Made by a program: the position numbers and the translations under genes | The notes under the pieces: generated by a model | Seen by the model: only the letters and a program-made list of their open reading frames with translations | Told to the model about the DNA's origin: nothing | Databases searched by the model: none | DNA from: Nicotiana tabacum | Lineage: Eukaryota; Streptophyta; Magnoliopsida; Solanales; Solanaceae | Reading direction: 5' to 3' | Length of the DNA: 64,000 nucleotides | Assembly: GCF_000715075.1 (NCBI RefSeq) | Contig: NC_134102.1 | Location: 95,869,766-95,933,765, forward strand | In this document: positions 1 through 10,780 of the stretch, in pieces | Position numbering within the stretch: the first letter of the stretch is position 1 | How the letters are laid out: the number at the start of each line of letters is the position of its first letter

Positions 1-272
1 ACAACTGACCCTATGTACTGGTAAGTGCTGAGCCTAACCTTGACGAAGTAGTGACGAGGCTAAGGTGGGTCACTTACATTAACCTGTACGCAATATTAGT
101 AATAACAACAGATAATAAAATTAAATCAGGTAACTTATTTATAATAATTGAACCCAACTCAGCAGTCATAACCAATTATCATTTTCATCAATTTCCGTTA
201 CAACGTGCAACCCGCTCTCACAATATATTCATTTTCAATCCTCTCATATAATTATTTTTAATCAAGTATATA

Positions 273-417
273 TATTGACTTTTAAATAAGTCTATTGCGG
301 CGTGCAATCTGATCCCCCAAATATTGACTTTTAATAAGTCTATTGCGGCGTGCAATCCGATCCCCAAAATATTGACTTTTAATAAGTCTGTTGCGGCGTG
401 CAACCCGATCCTCCAAT
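273..417. repeat. Tandem repeat, 3 units of about 48 bp, inside LTR
   Basis: Three near-identical units begin with ATTGAC at 274, 323 and 371, giving a period of 48-49 bp. Each contains TTGCGGCGTGCAA, a small imperfect palindrome. It occupies the LTR position where other LTRs in the window carry tandem arrays of unrelated sequence. Confidence 0.9.
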
Positions 418-764
418 ATATCCATTTACCAATTCTTATAGAAGAAATTTCCCCAATAAATTTAATAATTAATATAAAATTATAAGATAACAAGCATACA
501 ATAATTATGATTTAATTATGAAACAAACAATGACAAATAGCAAATTATTATGGAAATCAAGGAGAAAATAGGCAGTTTAATATTTAAAATGCTAAATGTC
601 AAATAACAATTAAGACACATAATTCAAATAGCATGTGACAATTAATGCAGGAATTCAAGAATTAATATTTGACAAAGAATAGGAGAGAAAGAATTATTAT
701 AATAATTAATACGTGATTTAAAATGATTTATGATTTTTCAAGTAATTATGCAAACAATTAATTT

Positions 765-805
765 GACGACGTATAGACACTCGTCACCTCGCCTATACGT
801 CGTTC
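765..805 (-). other. LTR hairpin with GGTGACGAG in the loop
   Basis: The arms ACGACGTATAG (766-776) and CTATACGTCGT (793-803) are perfectly complementary over 11 bp. The 16-nt loop carries, on the minus strand, GAGGTGACGAG. The same loop motif with different arm sequence occurs in the other LTRs. Confidence 0.8.
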
Positions 806-1419
806 ACATGCATTTCACATAACAAATAGTTTAAGGGTTCTATTCTCTCAAGTCAAGGTTAACCACGACACTTACCTCGTTTTGCAAATTTCAATCAATT
901 ACTCAACCAGAGCTTTTCCTTTTAAATTTGTCTCCAAAAGTTTCAAATCTATTCACAAATAATTCGATATATTTAATACGAATCATAGGAATTAATTCCA
1001 TATGAATTTACTAATTTTCCGGATAATAATCTGAAATTCATTAAAATATTCGACAGTGGGACCAATGTCTCAAATCCCGAAAAAACTCGCGAAATCCTAA
1101 CACCCGTTCAGCTACAAGTTCAACCATACAAAAATTATCCAATTCCGATGTCAAATGGACCTTCAAATCTAAATTTTTCATTTTTGAAAGATTTTATAAA
1201 AATTCCAATTTCTTCCATCTAAATCCGAAATAAATGATGAATATAGATATAGATTTATGAAATATAATCCCTTTTGGTTATAGAACACTTACCCAATTCA
1301 AAGTCGTGAAAAATCGCTTTGGAATCGCCAAAATCCTAAACTCAAAACTCAAAAATGAGTAAAAATGGCGACTTCCGAATTTATGGGCTCTGCCCAGTCA
1401 TTTTCGTATCTACGGATAA

Positions 1420-1622
1420 AAGTTCCGCATTTGCGAGACAAGGCTCGCATTTGCGATGCCAGGCTGTCAGGTAAAGTTTCGCATCTGCGGACATTCCTGT
1501 CGCACCTGCGACATCCGCTTCTGCGCAAGATGGCCGCACCTGCAAAGACCCCAGGCCAGCCCAGTCCCGCATCTGCGCAATTCCGCCGCACCTGCGGCCA
1601 AGACCCTCGCAAGTGCGATTAT
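1420..1622. repeat. CpG-rich palindromic motif array (cores CGCATTTGCG, GCACCTGCG)
   Basis: About ten short motifs of the form CGCAtttGCG, CGCAtctGCG or CGCAcctGCG lie in 200 bp with irregular spacers. The array lies between two LTR blocks that are conserved across the window. It generates spurious overlapping ORFs on both strands, none of which resembles a gene. Confidence 0.85.
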
Positions 1623-2228
1623 ATCAGAGGCAGAAATTTCTAGAATTGGCTTAAGTTCACAATTCGATCTGATTTCGATCTGAATCACACTTGCGGTATT
1701 CGGGACCCCGTCCGAATATACAAATAAGTCCTGTAACATAATACAGACTTACTCAGGGTCTAATATCACGTCAAACAACGCTGAAATTACAATTCACACC
1801 CCGATTCGAACTTAATAGTTTTAAACTTTTTAATTTTCAAATCTCGTGCCAAAACATATTAAATGAATTCGGAATGACTTCAAATTTGGCAAGCAAGTAC
1901 TAAATGACATAACGGATCTATTCAAATTTTCAGAATCGGATTCCGGCTCTGATATCAAAAAGTCAACCTCGTGGTCAAACTTGAAAATCTTTAGCCTTTG
2001 AATTACTAGTTTCCGTTAAACGGACATAACTTGAGCTAGTGATCTCCAAATTAAATTTCGGGCATACGCCCAAATCCCAAATCACGATACAGAGCTACCG
2101 GAACTGTCAAAATACTGATCCGAGTCCGTGTGCTCAAAAGGTTGACCAAAGTCAACTCAATTGAGTTTTAAGGCTCTATTTCACATTTTAATCCATTTTT
2201 CACATAAAAACTTTCCGAAAACTTTTAC

Positions 2229-3380
2229 GGGCTCCCAGGTAGATGCCTCTACCGGTTGACCTCTCCATTGCACTCGAACTGAAGGATAACTCTTAGACCT
2301 CAACTGTCAGGGCTAGAATAGCCACCGGCTCCTCCTCGTAAGTCAAATCTTTGTCCAATTGGACTGAGCTGAAATCTAACACATGGGACGGATCACTATG
2401 ATGTTTTTGGAGCATAGACACATGGAACACCGGATGAACCGCTGATAAACTAGGTGGTAATGCAAGCCTGTAGGCTACTTCACCCACCATTTCAAGAATT
2501 TCAAAGGCTCAACTTGCCCTTCTTTCCGAATCTCATTAAATCTTTCATAGGTGAAACTCGGAGCAATATTCTTTCTCCAACCATGAATGCAATATCACGA
2601 ACTTTACGGTCGGCATAACTCTTTTGCCTAGACTAAGCTGTGCGAAGTCGATCCTGAATAATATTAACCTTATCCAAGGCATCTTGTACCAAATCGGTAC
2701 CCAATAACTGAGCCTCTCCCGATTCAAACCAGCCAACTGCCGAACGACATTGCCTTCCGTATAATACCTCATATGGAGCCATCTGAATGCTCGACTGGTA
2801 GCTATTATTATAAGCAAACTCCGCAAGTGGCAAGAAATGATCCCAAGAACCTCTAAAGTCTATAACACAAGCGCAAAGCATATCTTCCAATATCTGAATG
2901 GTGCGCTCTGAATGTCCGTCTGTCTATGGATGAAATGTTGTGCTCAACTCAACCCGCGTGCTTAACTCATGTTGTACAGCCCTCCAAAAGTGTGAGGTAA
3001 ACTACATACCTCGATCTGAAATAATAGACACATGCACACCGTGAAGGAGGACAATCTCACGAATGTAAATTTCAACTAATCTCTCTGAAAAAAAGGTAAC
3101 TGCCACTGGAATGAAATGTGCTGACTTGGTCAACCTATCCACAATGACCCAAACTGCGTCAAATTTTCTCTGAGTCCATGGAAGCCCAAAAACAAAATCC
3201 ATAGTGATACGCTCCCACTTCCACTCTGAAGCAAACCACCAGGTCTCTGATGCTCGTACTTAACTTGCTGACAATTCAGACATCAAGCTACATATGCAAC
3301 TATATCCTTTTTCATTCTCCTTCACCAATAATGTTGCCGCAAATCTTGATACATTTTGGCGGTACATGGATGAATAGAAT
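2229..3380 (-). pseudogene. Chromovirus pol remnant: integrase and chromodomain start
   Basis: Minus-strand reading gives, from 3380 leftward: the integrase zinc-binding region ([23 protein letters not shown]), then the catalytic core beginning MDFVFGLP at about 3202 with SDRG near 3003, [11 protein letters not shown] around 2890-2930, and the conserved tail with LPPSLSAVHPVFHVSMLQKHH at 2400-2460. The chromodomain start ends at a STWE motif near 2232, where a deletion fuses it to LTR sequence. Multiple stops and frameshifts break the frame, for example TAG in the zinc region and at 2936. Integrase inserts element cDNA into the genome; the chromodomain directs it to heterochromatin in this clade. 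This copy is dead. The right edge is an inverted junction with a second element. Confidence 0.85.
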
Positions 3381-4570
3381 TAGAACAGTTACAGGAATTC
3401 TTGATAAGGGTTTCATTCGGCCTAGTGTATCGCCTTGCGGTGCTCCTGTCTTATTTCTGAAGAAGAATGATGGTTCTATGCAGATGTGTATTGATTACCG
3501 CCAGCTAAACAAAGTTTTTGTGAAGAACATGTATCAATTTCCACGTATTGATAACCTATTTGATTAGCTTCAGGGTGCCAGAGTATTCTCTAAGATCGAC
3601 TTATGTTCAGGCTATCATCAATTGAAGATTCAGGAGCCAGATATCCCGAAGACTGCTTTCAGGACTCGGCATGGTCATTACGAGTTCCTTGTGATGTGTT
3701 TTGGGCTGACTAATGCCCCAACAACATTTATGCACTTAATGAATAGTGTATTTCAGCCCTATCTTGATACTTTCATCATTGTGTTTATTGATGACATTTT
3801 GGTGTATTCCCGGAGTTGGGAAGATCATGAACAACACCTGAGGACTGTGCTTCAGATTTTGAGAGAAAAGAAGTTATATGCTAAATTCTCAAAGTGTGAA
3901 TTCTGGCTTGATTCGGTGGGATTTTTGGGTCATATAGTTTCATGCGAGGGGATCAAGGTAGATCCGAAGAAGATTGAAGCAGTGCAGAATTGGTCCAGAC
4001 CATCCTCAGTTACGAAAATCCGGAGTTTTCCTGGTTTGGCAGGGTATTATCGCCGATTTGTAAAGGGTTTTCTTCTATTGCTGGATCTATGACCAAATTA
4101 ACCCAGAAGGGTGCTCCGTTCAGGTGGATCGAGGAATGTGAGGAGAGCTTTCAAAAGCTCAAGACAGCTTTGACTACAACCCCAGTATTAGTATTACCTA
4201 TAGGTACATGGTCTTATATTGTGTATTGTGACGTGTCGCGTATTGGTCTCGGCTCAGTGTTGATGCAAGATGGTAGGGTGATTGCCTAAGTGTCCAGACA
4301 GTTAAAGGTGCATGAGAAGAATTATCATGTACATGACCTGGAGTTAGCAGCTATTGTTCATGCCTTAAAACTTTGGCGGCATTATTTGTACGGTGTCCAT
4401 TGTGAGGTCTACACCGATCACCGGAGTCTACAACATCTGTTTAAACAGAAGGATCTTAATATGCGGCAGCGGATATGGTTGGAGTTGCTTAAGGATTATG
4501 ATATCACCATTCTATATCATCCTAGGAAGGCCAATGTAGTGGCCGATGCCTTGAGTCATAAGGAGGAGAG
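3381..4570 (+). pseudogene. Chromovirus reverse transcriptase and RNase H, 5'-truncated
   Basis: Begins abruptly inside the RT domain ([15 protein letters not shown]) with no gag or protease upstream. The RT core is visible: CIDYRQLNK (3490), SGYHQLKI (3610), GLTNAP (3705) and the catalytic FIDDILVYS at 3783-3809. A frameshift lies near 4065 in the [10 protein letters not shown] region. RNase H follows with YCDVSRIGLG (4225), [11 protein letters not shown] (4338) and TDHRSL (4420). Stops occur at 3565-3567 (TAG where relatives have Gln) and at 4287-4289. RT and RNase H together copy element RNA into double-stranded DNA. The copy is non-functional. Confidence 0.9.
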
Positions 4571-5660
4571 TTTGGGCAGCTTAGAATATTTAGCGGTAGC
4601 AGAGAGGCCTTTAGCCTTGGATGTTCAGGCCTTAGCCAACCAGTTTGTCAGGTTGGATGTTTCCGAGCCGAGCCGAGTTTTGGCTTGTGTGGTTTATCAG
4701 TCTTCTCTTTATGATAGTATCAGGGAGCATCAGTATGATGACCCTCATTTGCTTGTCCTTAAGGATACAGTTCAACACGGTGATGCTAACGAAGTCACTA
4801 TTGGAGATGATGGTGTACTACAGATGCAGGGCAGGCTATGTGTACCAAATGTAGGTGACTTGCGTGACTTGATTCTCCAGGAGGCTCATAGTTCGCGGTA
4901 CTCCATTCATCCGGGTGCTGCAAAGATGTATCAGGACTTGAGACAACACTATTGGTGGAGGCGGATGGAGAAAGACATAGTGGAGTATGTATCTCGGTGT
5001 CTAAATTGTCAACATGTGAAATATGAGCATCATCGACTAGGTGGATTACTTCATAAGTTAGAGATTCCAGAATGGAAATGGGAGCGGATCACTATGGATT
5101 TCGTTGTTGGGCTCCCACGGACTGAGCGAAAGTTTGATGCAGTTTGGGTGATTGTGGATAGGCTAACCAAATCAGCTCATTTTGTTCTTGTGATTATTAC
5201 TTACTCTTCAGAGCAGCTGGCTCAGGTATATATTTGCGAGCTTGTCAGACTTCACGGTGTACCAGTATCTATCATCTCTGACCGGGGTACACAGTTTACC
5301 TCACGGTTCTGGAGGGCAGTACAGCGTGAGCTGGGTACTCGGGTAGAGTTGAGTACAACATTTCACCCTCAGAAGGACGGGCAGTCCGAACGCACTATTC
5401 AGATACTAGAGGATATGCTTCGTGCGTGTGTGATAGATTTTGGGGGGTTCTTGGGATCAATTCTTACCACTTGCGGAGACACCAACAGTTACCAGTCAAG
5501 AATTCAGATGGCTCCGAATGAGGCCTTGTATGGTAGGCGGTGTCGGTCTCCAGTGGGTTGGTTCGAATCGGGCGAGGCTTGACTATTGGGTACAGATTTG
5601 GTTCGGGATGCCTTGGAAAAAGGTTAAGTTAATTGAGGATCGACTTCGTACAGCCTAATC
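4571..5660 (+). pseudogene. Chromovirus integrase
   Basis: Continues in frame from RNase H. The HHCC zinc-binding region spans about 4905-5025 ([29 protein letters not shown]). The catalytic core follows with D in MDFVVGLP (5090), D in SDRGTQF (5278) and E in DGQSERTI (5380), so the DDE triad is still readable. Frameshifts near 5440-5460 and 5580 (GEA then TGA) break the downstream part. It is about 80 percent similar by eye to the minus-strand integrase at 2229-3380, so the two form a long inverted repeat. Confidence 0.88.
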
Positions 5661-6186
5661 TAGACAGAAGAGCTATGTGGATCAGAAGGTTCGTGATGTT
5701 GCATTCATGGTTGGTGAGCGGGTATTGCTCCGGGTTTCGCCTATGAAGGGTGTGATGAGGTTCAGGAATAAGGGCAAGTTGAGCCCAAGGTATATTGGGC
5801 CTTTTGAGATTCTTGAGAGAGCTGGAGAGGTGGCTTACAAACTTGCACTACCACCTACTCTCTCTGCGGTTCATCCGGTATTTCATGTTTCCATGCTTCA
5901 GAAATATCATGGCGATCCATCTTATGTGTTAGACTTCAGGTCGGTTCAGTTGGACAAGGATCTATCTTATGTTGAGGAAGCAGTGGCTATTTTGAATAGG
6001 CAGGTTCGAAAGCTAAGGTCAAAGAACATTGCTTCCGTGAAGGTTCAGTGGAAGGGTTATCCGGTCGAAGAGGCGACTTGGGAGACCGAGCATGATATGT
6101 GCAGCTATTATCCACACTTATTCACCAAGCTCAGGTATTTCCTCAAACTCCGTTCGAGGACGAACGTTTGTTTTAGAGGTGGAGAA
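5661..6186 (+). pseudogene. Chromovirus pol C-terminus with chromodomain
   Basis: An open frame of about 175 codons follows the integrase tail ([38 protein letters not shown]). It ends in a chromodomain-like segment at about 5990-6125 with VKVQWKGYPVEEATWE, where the aromatic and EATWE residues are the family signature. Just after it comes the EDERLF-type end seen in all copies here, then the polypurine tract. Chromodomains of the Tekay/Del lineage bind methylated histone H3. The segment is open, but its gene upstream is broken. Confidence 0.85.
6172..6186 (+). other. Polypurine tract
   Basis: AGAGGTGGAGAATG lies directly before the LTR start TGTGAAGACC. Position and composition match the plus-strand primer site of Ty3/gypsy elements, and the same sequence in reverse complement sits at 28004-28018. 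Confidence 0.85.
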
Positions 6187-7065
6187 TGTGAAGACCCAAA
6201 ATGTCATCTTTAAATTTAATAATTAATTCTATGTTCTAAGACCTCGAAAAACACTATTTATCATTACTCGACTTGCGTGCGCAGTCCGTAAAATTTTTCG
6301 AAAAGTTTTTATGCGAAAAATAAATTAAAATGTGAATTAGAGCTTTAAAACTCAATTGAGTTGACCTTGGTCAACATATTTAGCAAACAGACTCGGATTA
6401 GTGTTTTGAACGTTTCGGTAGGTTCGTATCGTGATTTGGGACTTGGGCGTATGTCTGGAATCAAATTCCGAGGTCCCTAGCCAGAGATATGGAATTTTGA
6501 AGAAAAATTAAAAGTTTAAATTCAAATAGTGATCGGATATCGAATTATGTGCAAATGACCCCCATAATAGAATTTTGATAATTCCAACAGCTCCGTATGG
6601 TGATTTTAGACTTAGGAGCATGATCGAAATTTTATTTGGAAGTCCGTAGTGAAATTAGGCTTGAAATGGCTAAAATAGGAATTTAAGTTTGGAAGTTTGA
6701 CCGGGGAGTTGACTTTTTGATATCGGGGGCGGAATCAATTTCTGAAAATTTTCATAGCTCCGTTATGTCATTTATGACTTACGTACAAAATTTGAGGTCA
6801 ACCGGACTTGATTTAATATTTTCCGATGTTGTTTGTAGAAATTAAAAGTTTCAAAGTTCATTAGGCTTGAATCTATGTGTGATTCGTGTTTTAATGTTAT
6901 TGGATGTGATTTGAAGACTTGACTAAGTCCGTATGATGTTTTAGGACTTGTTGGTATATTTGGTTGATGTCCCGAGGGGCTCGGGCGTGTTTCGGATGGT
7001 ATTCAGAGTATTTTCCTTCATTTTGGCACTGCTGGTAGCTGCTGATTTCTGGTATTTTAAACCCT

Positions 7066-7425
7066 CTTCGTGATCGCGAAGATTGGGACGCGATCGCGTA
7101 GGCTTAGTTGAGGCAGTGCTAACTTTGTTCTTCGCAATCGCGTAAGGTCAACCGCGATCGCGTAGGTTTGGCAAGATGTGTATCGCGATCGCGTGGTTTG
7201 CGATCGCGTAAGGTTAATTAAGGGCTACTAAGTTTTGTGCTTCGCGATCGCGTGATGCGGGATGCGATCGCGTAGCTTTGAGACCTTGTGACTCACGAGC
7301 GCGTGAAGAGGACTGAGATCACATAGAGTTGAGAATTCTGTGCTCTGCGATCGCGTGAGGATATACGCGATCGCATAGAGTTAATTTGGGCAGTGGTAAA
7401 TTGTGCTTCGCGATCGCGTGTGGAT
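7066..7425. repeat. CpG-rich palindromic motif array (core GCGATCGC)
   Basis: About twelve copies of CGCGATCGCG or one-base variants (CGCAATCGCG, CACGAGCGCG) are spaced 15-45 bp apart. GCGATCGC is a perfect 8-bp palindrome. The surrounding LTR is AT-rich, so the array stands out as a CpG cluster about 0.9-1.2 kb into the LTR. Confidence 0.92.
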
Positions 7426-8007
7426 GATCACGATGAGTAAAACCCTGGGCAGAATGTTTATGTTCTGAAAATGGGACTTTTTAACGAATTGGAGCTCGGA
7501 TTGAGGCGATTTTTGAGAATTTTCAGAGAAAACGTTGGGGTAAGTGTTCTTAATTCAATCTTTCTTAGATTACCCGAATCTATAACCGTTTTTAACATTT
7601 AATTGGTAATTTAAGTTGAAAAAATTTGAAAATCCTCTTGGATAGATTCGAGGATTTGAGGGTCGAACTGTTATTGGAATTTAGACATTTTGGTATGATT
7701 AGACTCGTGGTTGAATGGGCGTTCATATTTCGTAACTTTCGCCGGATTCCGAGACGTGGCCCCCACTGGCCATTTTTTAGTTAATTTCGGATTTTATTGA
7801 TAAATATAGTATTTTATTACAGAATTAATTCTATAATTTTTGTTGTCTGTATCGAATTAATTCTGACTAGATACGAGACCGAAATCGAAAAAATCGAGGA
7901 AAAAGCATACTACTTGGTTAAATTGGAGCAAGTCGAGGTAAGTGACTTGTCTAACCTTGTGTGAGGGAAATTACCCCTAGGATTGATAATTGTAATGTGT
8001 GGAAAGT

Positions 8008-8038
8008 CGTGTACACGAGGTGACGAGTGTGTTCACGG
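8008..8038 (+). other. LTR hairpin with GGTGACGAG in the loop
   Basis: The imperfect arms CGTGTACAC and GTGTGTTCACG enclose GAGGTGACGAG. The layout matches 765-805, with a different arm sequence. Confidence 0.6.
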
Positions 8039-8439
8039 GCTAAATATGAAATATTATCTTTTAAATTGTGTAGATCACGGTTGCGCATTAATTAAATTAT
8101 TTTATTTTGTTATATTATTCATTATTGATTTAATATTTATATTTTAAATTTGCTTGACCTTTTCCTGCTAATTGTTTTATCTGTTTAGTTGGAACTTGGT
8201 TTCTTTTATTCTGTTCATTATTTGAAGGTTGATTTTTTTTAAATTAAATATTATTAATATGAAGTATTTGACATTTTTAATCTTGGTATTGAAGCAACGT
8301 ATTAAAGATTTTGAAATATTATTGTTGAATTATTTTGACATGAGCTGTGAGCTCTTTTTATTGTGGAAAAATATTGTTGTTGAATTATTTTGACAAGTTA
8401 AATTATTTGAGCACCTGAGGTGCAAGTTGTGATATATTG

Positions 8440-8560
8440 TGATATTGATACGCATGCGGTGGTATAAGGTCTGGGTATTGAAACGCATGCGGTGAGATAA
8501 GGGTAGCTTGATACGCGTGGCTAGTAGGGGGAACTACTAGAAGTCATGCAGTGTGATAAG
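8440..8560 (+). repeat. Short degenerate repeats (ACGCATGCGGTG units)
   Basis: Units containing ACGCATGCGGTG plus a GATAAG-type tail recur at about 8451 and 8481, with further degenerate copies to 8560 (GATACGCGTGGC). GCATGC is a small palindrome. The array holds the position of the tandem arrays in other LTRs. Confidence 0.6.
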
Positions 8561-9383
8561 GATGGCTAAAACGCGGAATGCTATTTCGGAAAAAATATTT
8601 TCTTTAAAATAAACTGTGAAGGCTCCGGCGGTGCATTATGGAAATGAGGTATTTTGAATTTGTTTATGATTTAGGACTACGAGGCGGTACCTCGAGAGTG
8701 CCCTTGTTGATAATGATTTATGGCCGCAGTTGCCTTGATTATTTGTTGTGATTTTCTTAAAGTTGAAAGGAAATTCGGTTGTATTTCCAGGAGATATTAT
8801 TTGACATTATTTTGTTAAATTAAATGGTGACAAAATACTTAATTCATCTCCAATGTCATTTTATTTTACTATATTGTTAAACATTTTACCATGTCATTAT
8901 TATATTCCAGTAGGAGCTCACCTGACCTCGTCACTACTCTACCAAGGTTAGGCTTGGCACTTACTAGGTATTGCTGTGCTGCACTCATACTACGCTTCTG
9001 CACATCTTTTTGTGCAGATTCAGGTACATCTTACCAGCCTAGACGTCAGTGAGTTACCTACGCACGTAGACTTTGAGGTATATCTGTCAGCGTCCGCAGA
9101 CTCCGGTGTCCCCTTCTATCATTTTTATGTTTCTTCCTTATTTTTCTTTAGACCTTGATATATAGTGACATTGAGAATACATTCTTAGAAGCTTGTGACT
9201 TATTTCTACCGGGTTTTGGGAGTTGAAATTGTTTGAATTGTAGTTTATTTATTTCATATATTTATTATTATTCCGCATTGATAGGCTTACCTAGTCTTAA
9301 AAACTAGGTGCCATCACGGCATCCTACGAAGGAAATTTGGGGTCGTGACATAAAGAGTATAAAAAAAAGTCTTACACAAAAAT

Positions 9384-9428
9384 GCACCAATGGTCTAGTG
9401 ATATAATAGTATCCTGCCACAATACAGA
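9384..9428 (+). pseudogene. 5' half of a tRNA-Gly (GCC) gene
   Basis: The segment starting GCACCAATGGTCTAGTG matches the acceptor strand, D arm and anticodon arm of plant tRNA-Gly, with anticodon GCC inside CCTGCCAC at 9413-9420. Family knowledge predicts a T arm next. Instead the sequence passes directly into a retrotransposon gag reading at about 9426. The tRNA gene is therefore cut just 3' of the anticodon stem and cannot fold fully. Confidence 0.75.
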
Positions 9429-10310
9429 ATGCCAGCGGATGCTTCGGACAACGGGTATTCTGGAGATCAATGGGGTCTCGTTCACTACTTTTCAGTTTTC
9501 TGGGGTTGCCTTCAGATGGTGGGAGACTTATGAGAGGATCAGACCAATTGGTGCAGCACTATTTTCATGGCATGAGTTCTCTGTATAATTTATGGAGAAG
9601 TTTGTGCCACAGACCCGTAGAGAGGAACTGCGCAAGTAGTTCGAGTACTTACGTCAGGAGGACTTATGCATAACTCAGTATAAGATGCGGTTTTTGGAAT
9701 TTGCTGGTCATGAAGTTTGGTTGGTTCCGACTGAGAGAAAAGATCAGGAGGTTCATTAATGGCCTCAACCAGCAACTCCATTTTGTTATGACTTTGGGGA
9801 ATGTAGCAGGTGCTAGATTCAACGAGGTGGTTGACAGTGCTCGACGACTAGAGATGGTCCGTACTCAGGAGTGTGAGGAGAGGGAGGCCAAGAGGTCTCT
9901 TGGTCCGGGTAATTCCAGCGGCGTTCCTTCTGGGGGACAACCCTACCATAGCAGGGGTCATCCTTATAGGCCCACTCAGATGGCTCATTTAGCTCATCGT
10001 GGTGCATCAACTAGACATGGTCCATACAGTGCTCGACGGAGTGGGTCTTCTCTTGATGCATTTCCAGCTCTGAGTTCATCTCGTGCACCATCAGTTCAGG
10101 GTTCATTTGTACCATGTTCTCCTGGTAGTTATTCTAGTTCTCGAGGTTCGCCTCAGAACTCACCACCATTTTTTGAGAGGGATTGCTATGGGTGTGGAGA
10201 GCTGGGTCATGTGAGGAAATATTGTCCCCGCCTTACGCGAGGTCCAGTTCAGCAGAGGAGTCAGGCTACGACTCCTGCACCAATTAATCCACACTCGCCC
10301 AGCTAGCTCG
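9426..10310 (+). pseudogene. Chromovirus 2 gag, 5'-truncated and frameshifted
   Basis: Gag packages element RNA. Visible parts are the capsid-like segment (CQRMLRTTGILEINGVSF, FRWWETYERIRP at 9510-9545), broken by frameshifts near 9590 and 9690, then an open stretch 9701-10306. That stretch holds a Ser/Gly/Pro/Arg-rich linker and one CCHC zinc knuckle, CYGCGELGHVRKYC, at about 10186-10227 (C-x2-C-x4-H-x4-C intact). The start codon region and 5' LTR are missing, replaced by the tRNA half. A TAG at 10304-10306 separates gag from protease. Confidence 0.88.
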
Positions 10311-10780
10311 GGATGGGGCTCAGTCAGCTAGGGGTCGCCCAAGAGAAAGAGGCCGATCAGGTGGCAGTCAGGCCCGATTCTATGCTTTTCCTGCCAGGCC
10401 AGATGCCGTTGCTTTTGATGCAGTGATCACATGTATTGTCTCAGTGTGCCATATGGAAGCTTCTATATTATTTGACCCTGGTTCCACATATTCGTATGTT
10501 TCATCATATTTTGTAAGTTATCTGGATATACCCCGTGAGTCCTTAGTTTCACCTATTCATGTATCTACGTCGGTGGGCGATACTATTATTGTGGATCGTG
10601 TGTATCAGTCGTGTGTGGTAACTATTGGGGGACTGGAGACTAGAGTTGATCTTTTATATCTTAGTATGGTCAATTTCGATGTCATCTTGGGTATGGATTG
10701 GTTGTCTCCATGTCATGCTATTCTGGACTGTCACGCAAATATTGTGACGTTGGCAATATAGGGATTGCCTAAGGTCGAGT
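10311..10780 (+). pseudogene. Chromovirus 2 aspartic protease
   Basis: A retropepsin-like domain lies in the open stretch 10423-10761. The active-site strand reads ASILFDPGSTYSYVS (10455-10500), so the usual D-S/T-G-A/S motif is D-P-G-S. The second conserved motif, VILGMDWLSP, is at 10684-10713. The same DPGS occurs in the independent copy at 31183-31725, so it appears to be a family trait rather than decay. The enzyme would cleave the Gag-Pol polyprotein. Confidence 0.85.

Larger units (their letters stand above)
1..2228 (-). mobile_element. Ty3/gypsy chromovirus LTR, minus strand, cut by window start
   Basis: Read on the minus strand this is the 3' LTR of the integrase fragment at 2229-3380. 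It shares modules with the LTR at 33289-36110: the block around 1-60 (GACGAAGTAGTGACGAGGC) matches 33745-33765 closely, and the TCGTCACCTC motif at 780-790 and the AACAAATAGT block at 820-830 match 34460-34505. Its 5' LTR end is lost: about 100 bp of LTR start, the purine tract and the last pol codons are missing at 2228, where pol sequence runs directly into LTR sequence. Splice-donor-like sites lie on the minus strand near 870 and 1290. No gene is present. Confidence 0.85.
7539..9017 (+). other. Candidate cryptic intron(s) in LTR leader
   Basis: Two strong donor-like sites, GGTAAGT at 7539-7545 and AGGTAAGT at 7936-7943, precede a pyrimidine-rich stretch ending TTTGTGCAG|ATTCAGG at 9017. 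Donors recur at the matching place in nearly all LTRs of the window, and an equivalent acceptor occurs at 16324 in the LTR 13864-16686. Splicing is inferred from sequence only. Confidence 0.35.
6187..9350 (+). mobile_element. 3' LTR of plus-strand chromovirus 1 (about 3.2 kb)
   Basis: Starts TGTGAAGACCC right after a polypurine tract and ends GGTCGTGACA. Modules in order: a conserved block (CATAGCTCCGTTATGTCATT, 6756), the GCGATCGC palindrome array (7066-7425), splice-donor-like GGTAAGT (7539-7545), a second one, AGGTAAGT (7936-7943), the GGTGACGAG hairpin (8008-8038), a small repeat array (8440-8560), CCTCGTCACTAC (8929-8940) and an acceptor-like TTTGTGCAG ending at 9017. No 5' LTR partner was recognised, since the element's 5' half is missing. 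No protein-coding gene lies within it. Confidence 0.9.

Noticed and set aside
6187..9350. Reading this LTR as the 5' LTR of the second plus-strand element
   Set aside because: It follows a polypurine tract and a chromodomain end, so it is a 3' LTR. No primer site lies after 9350; a tRNA half lies there instead.
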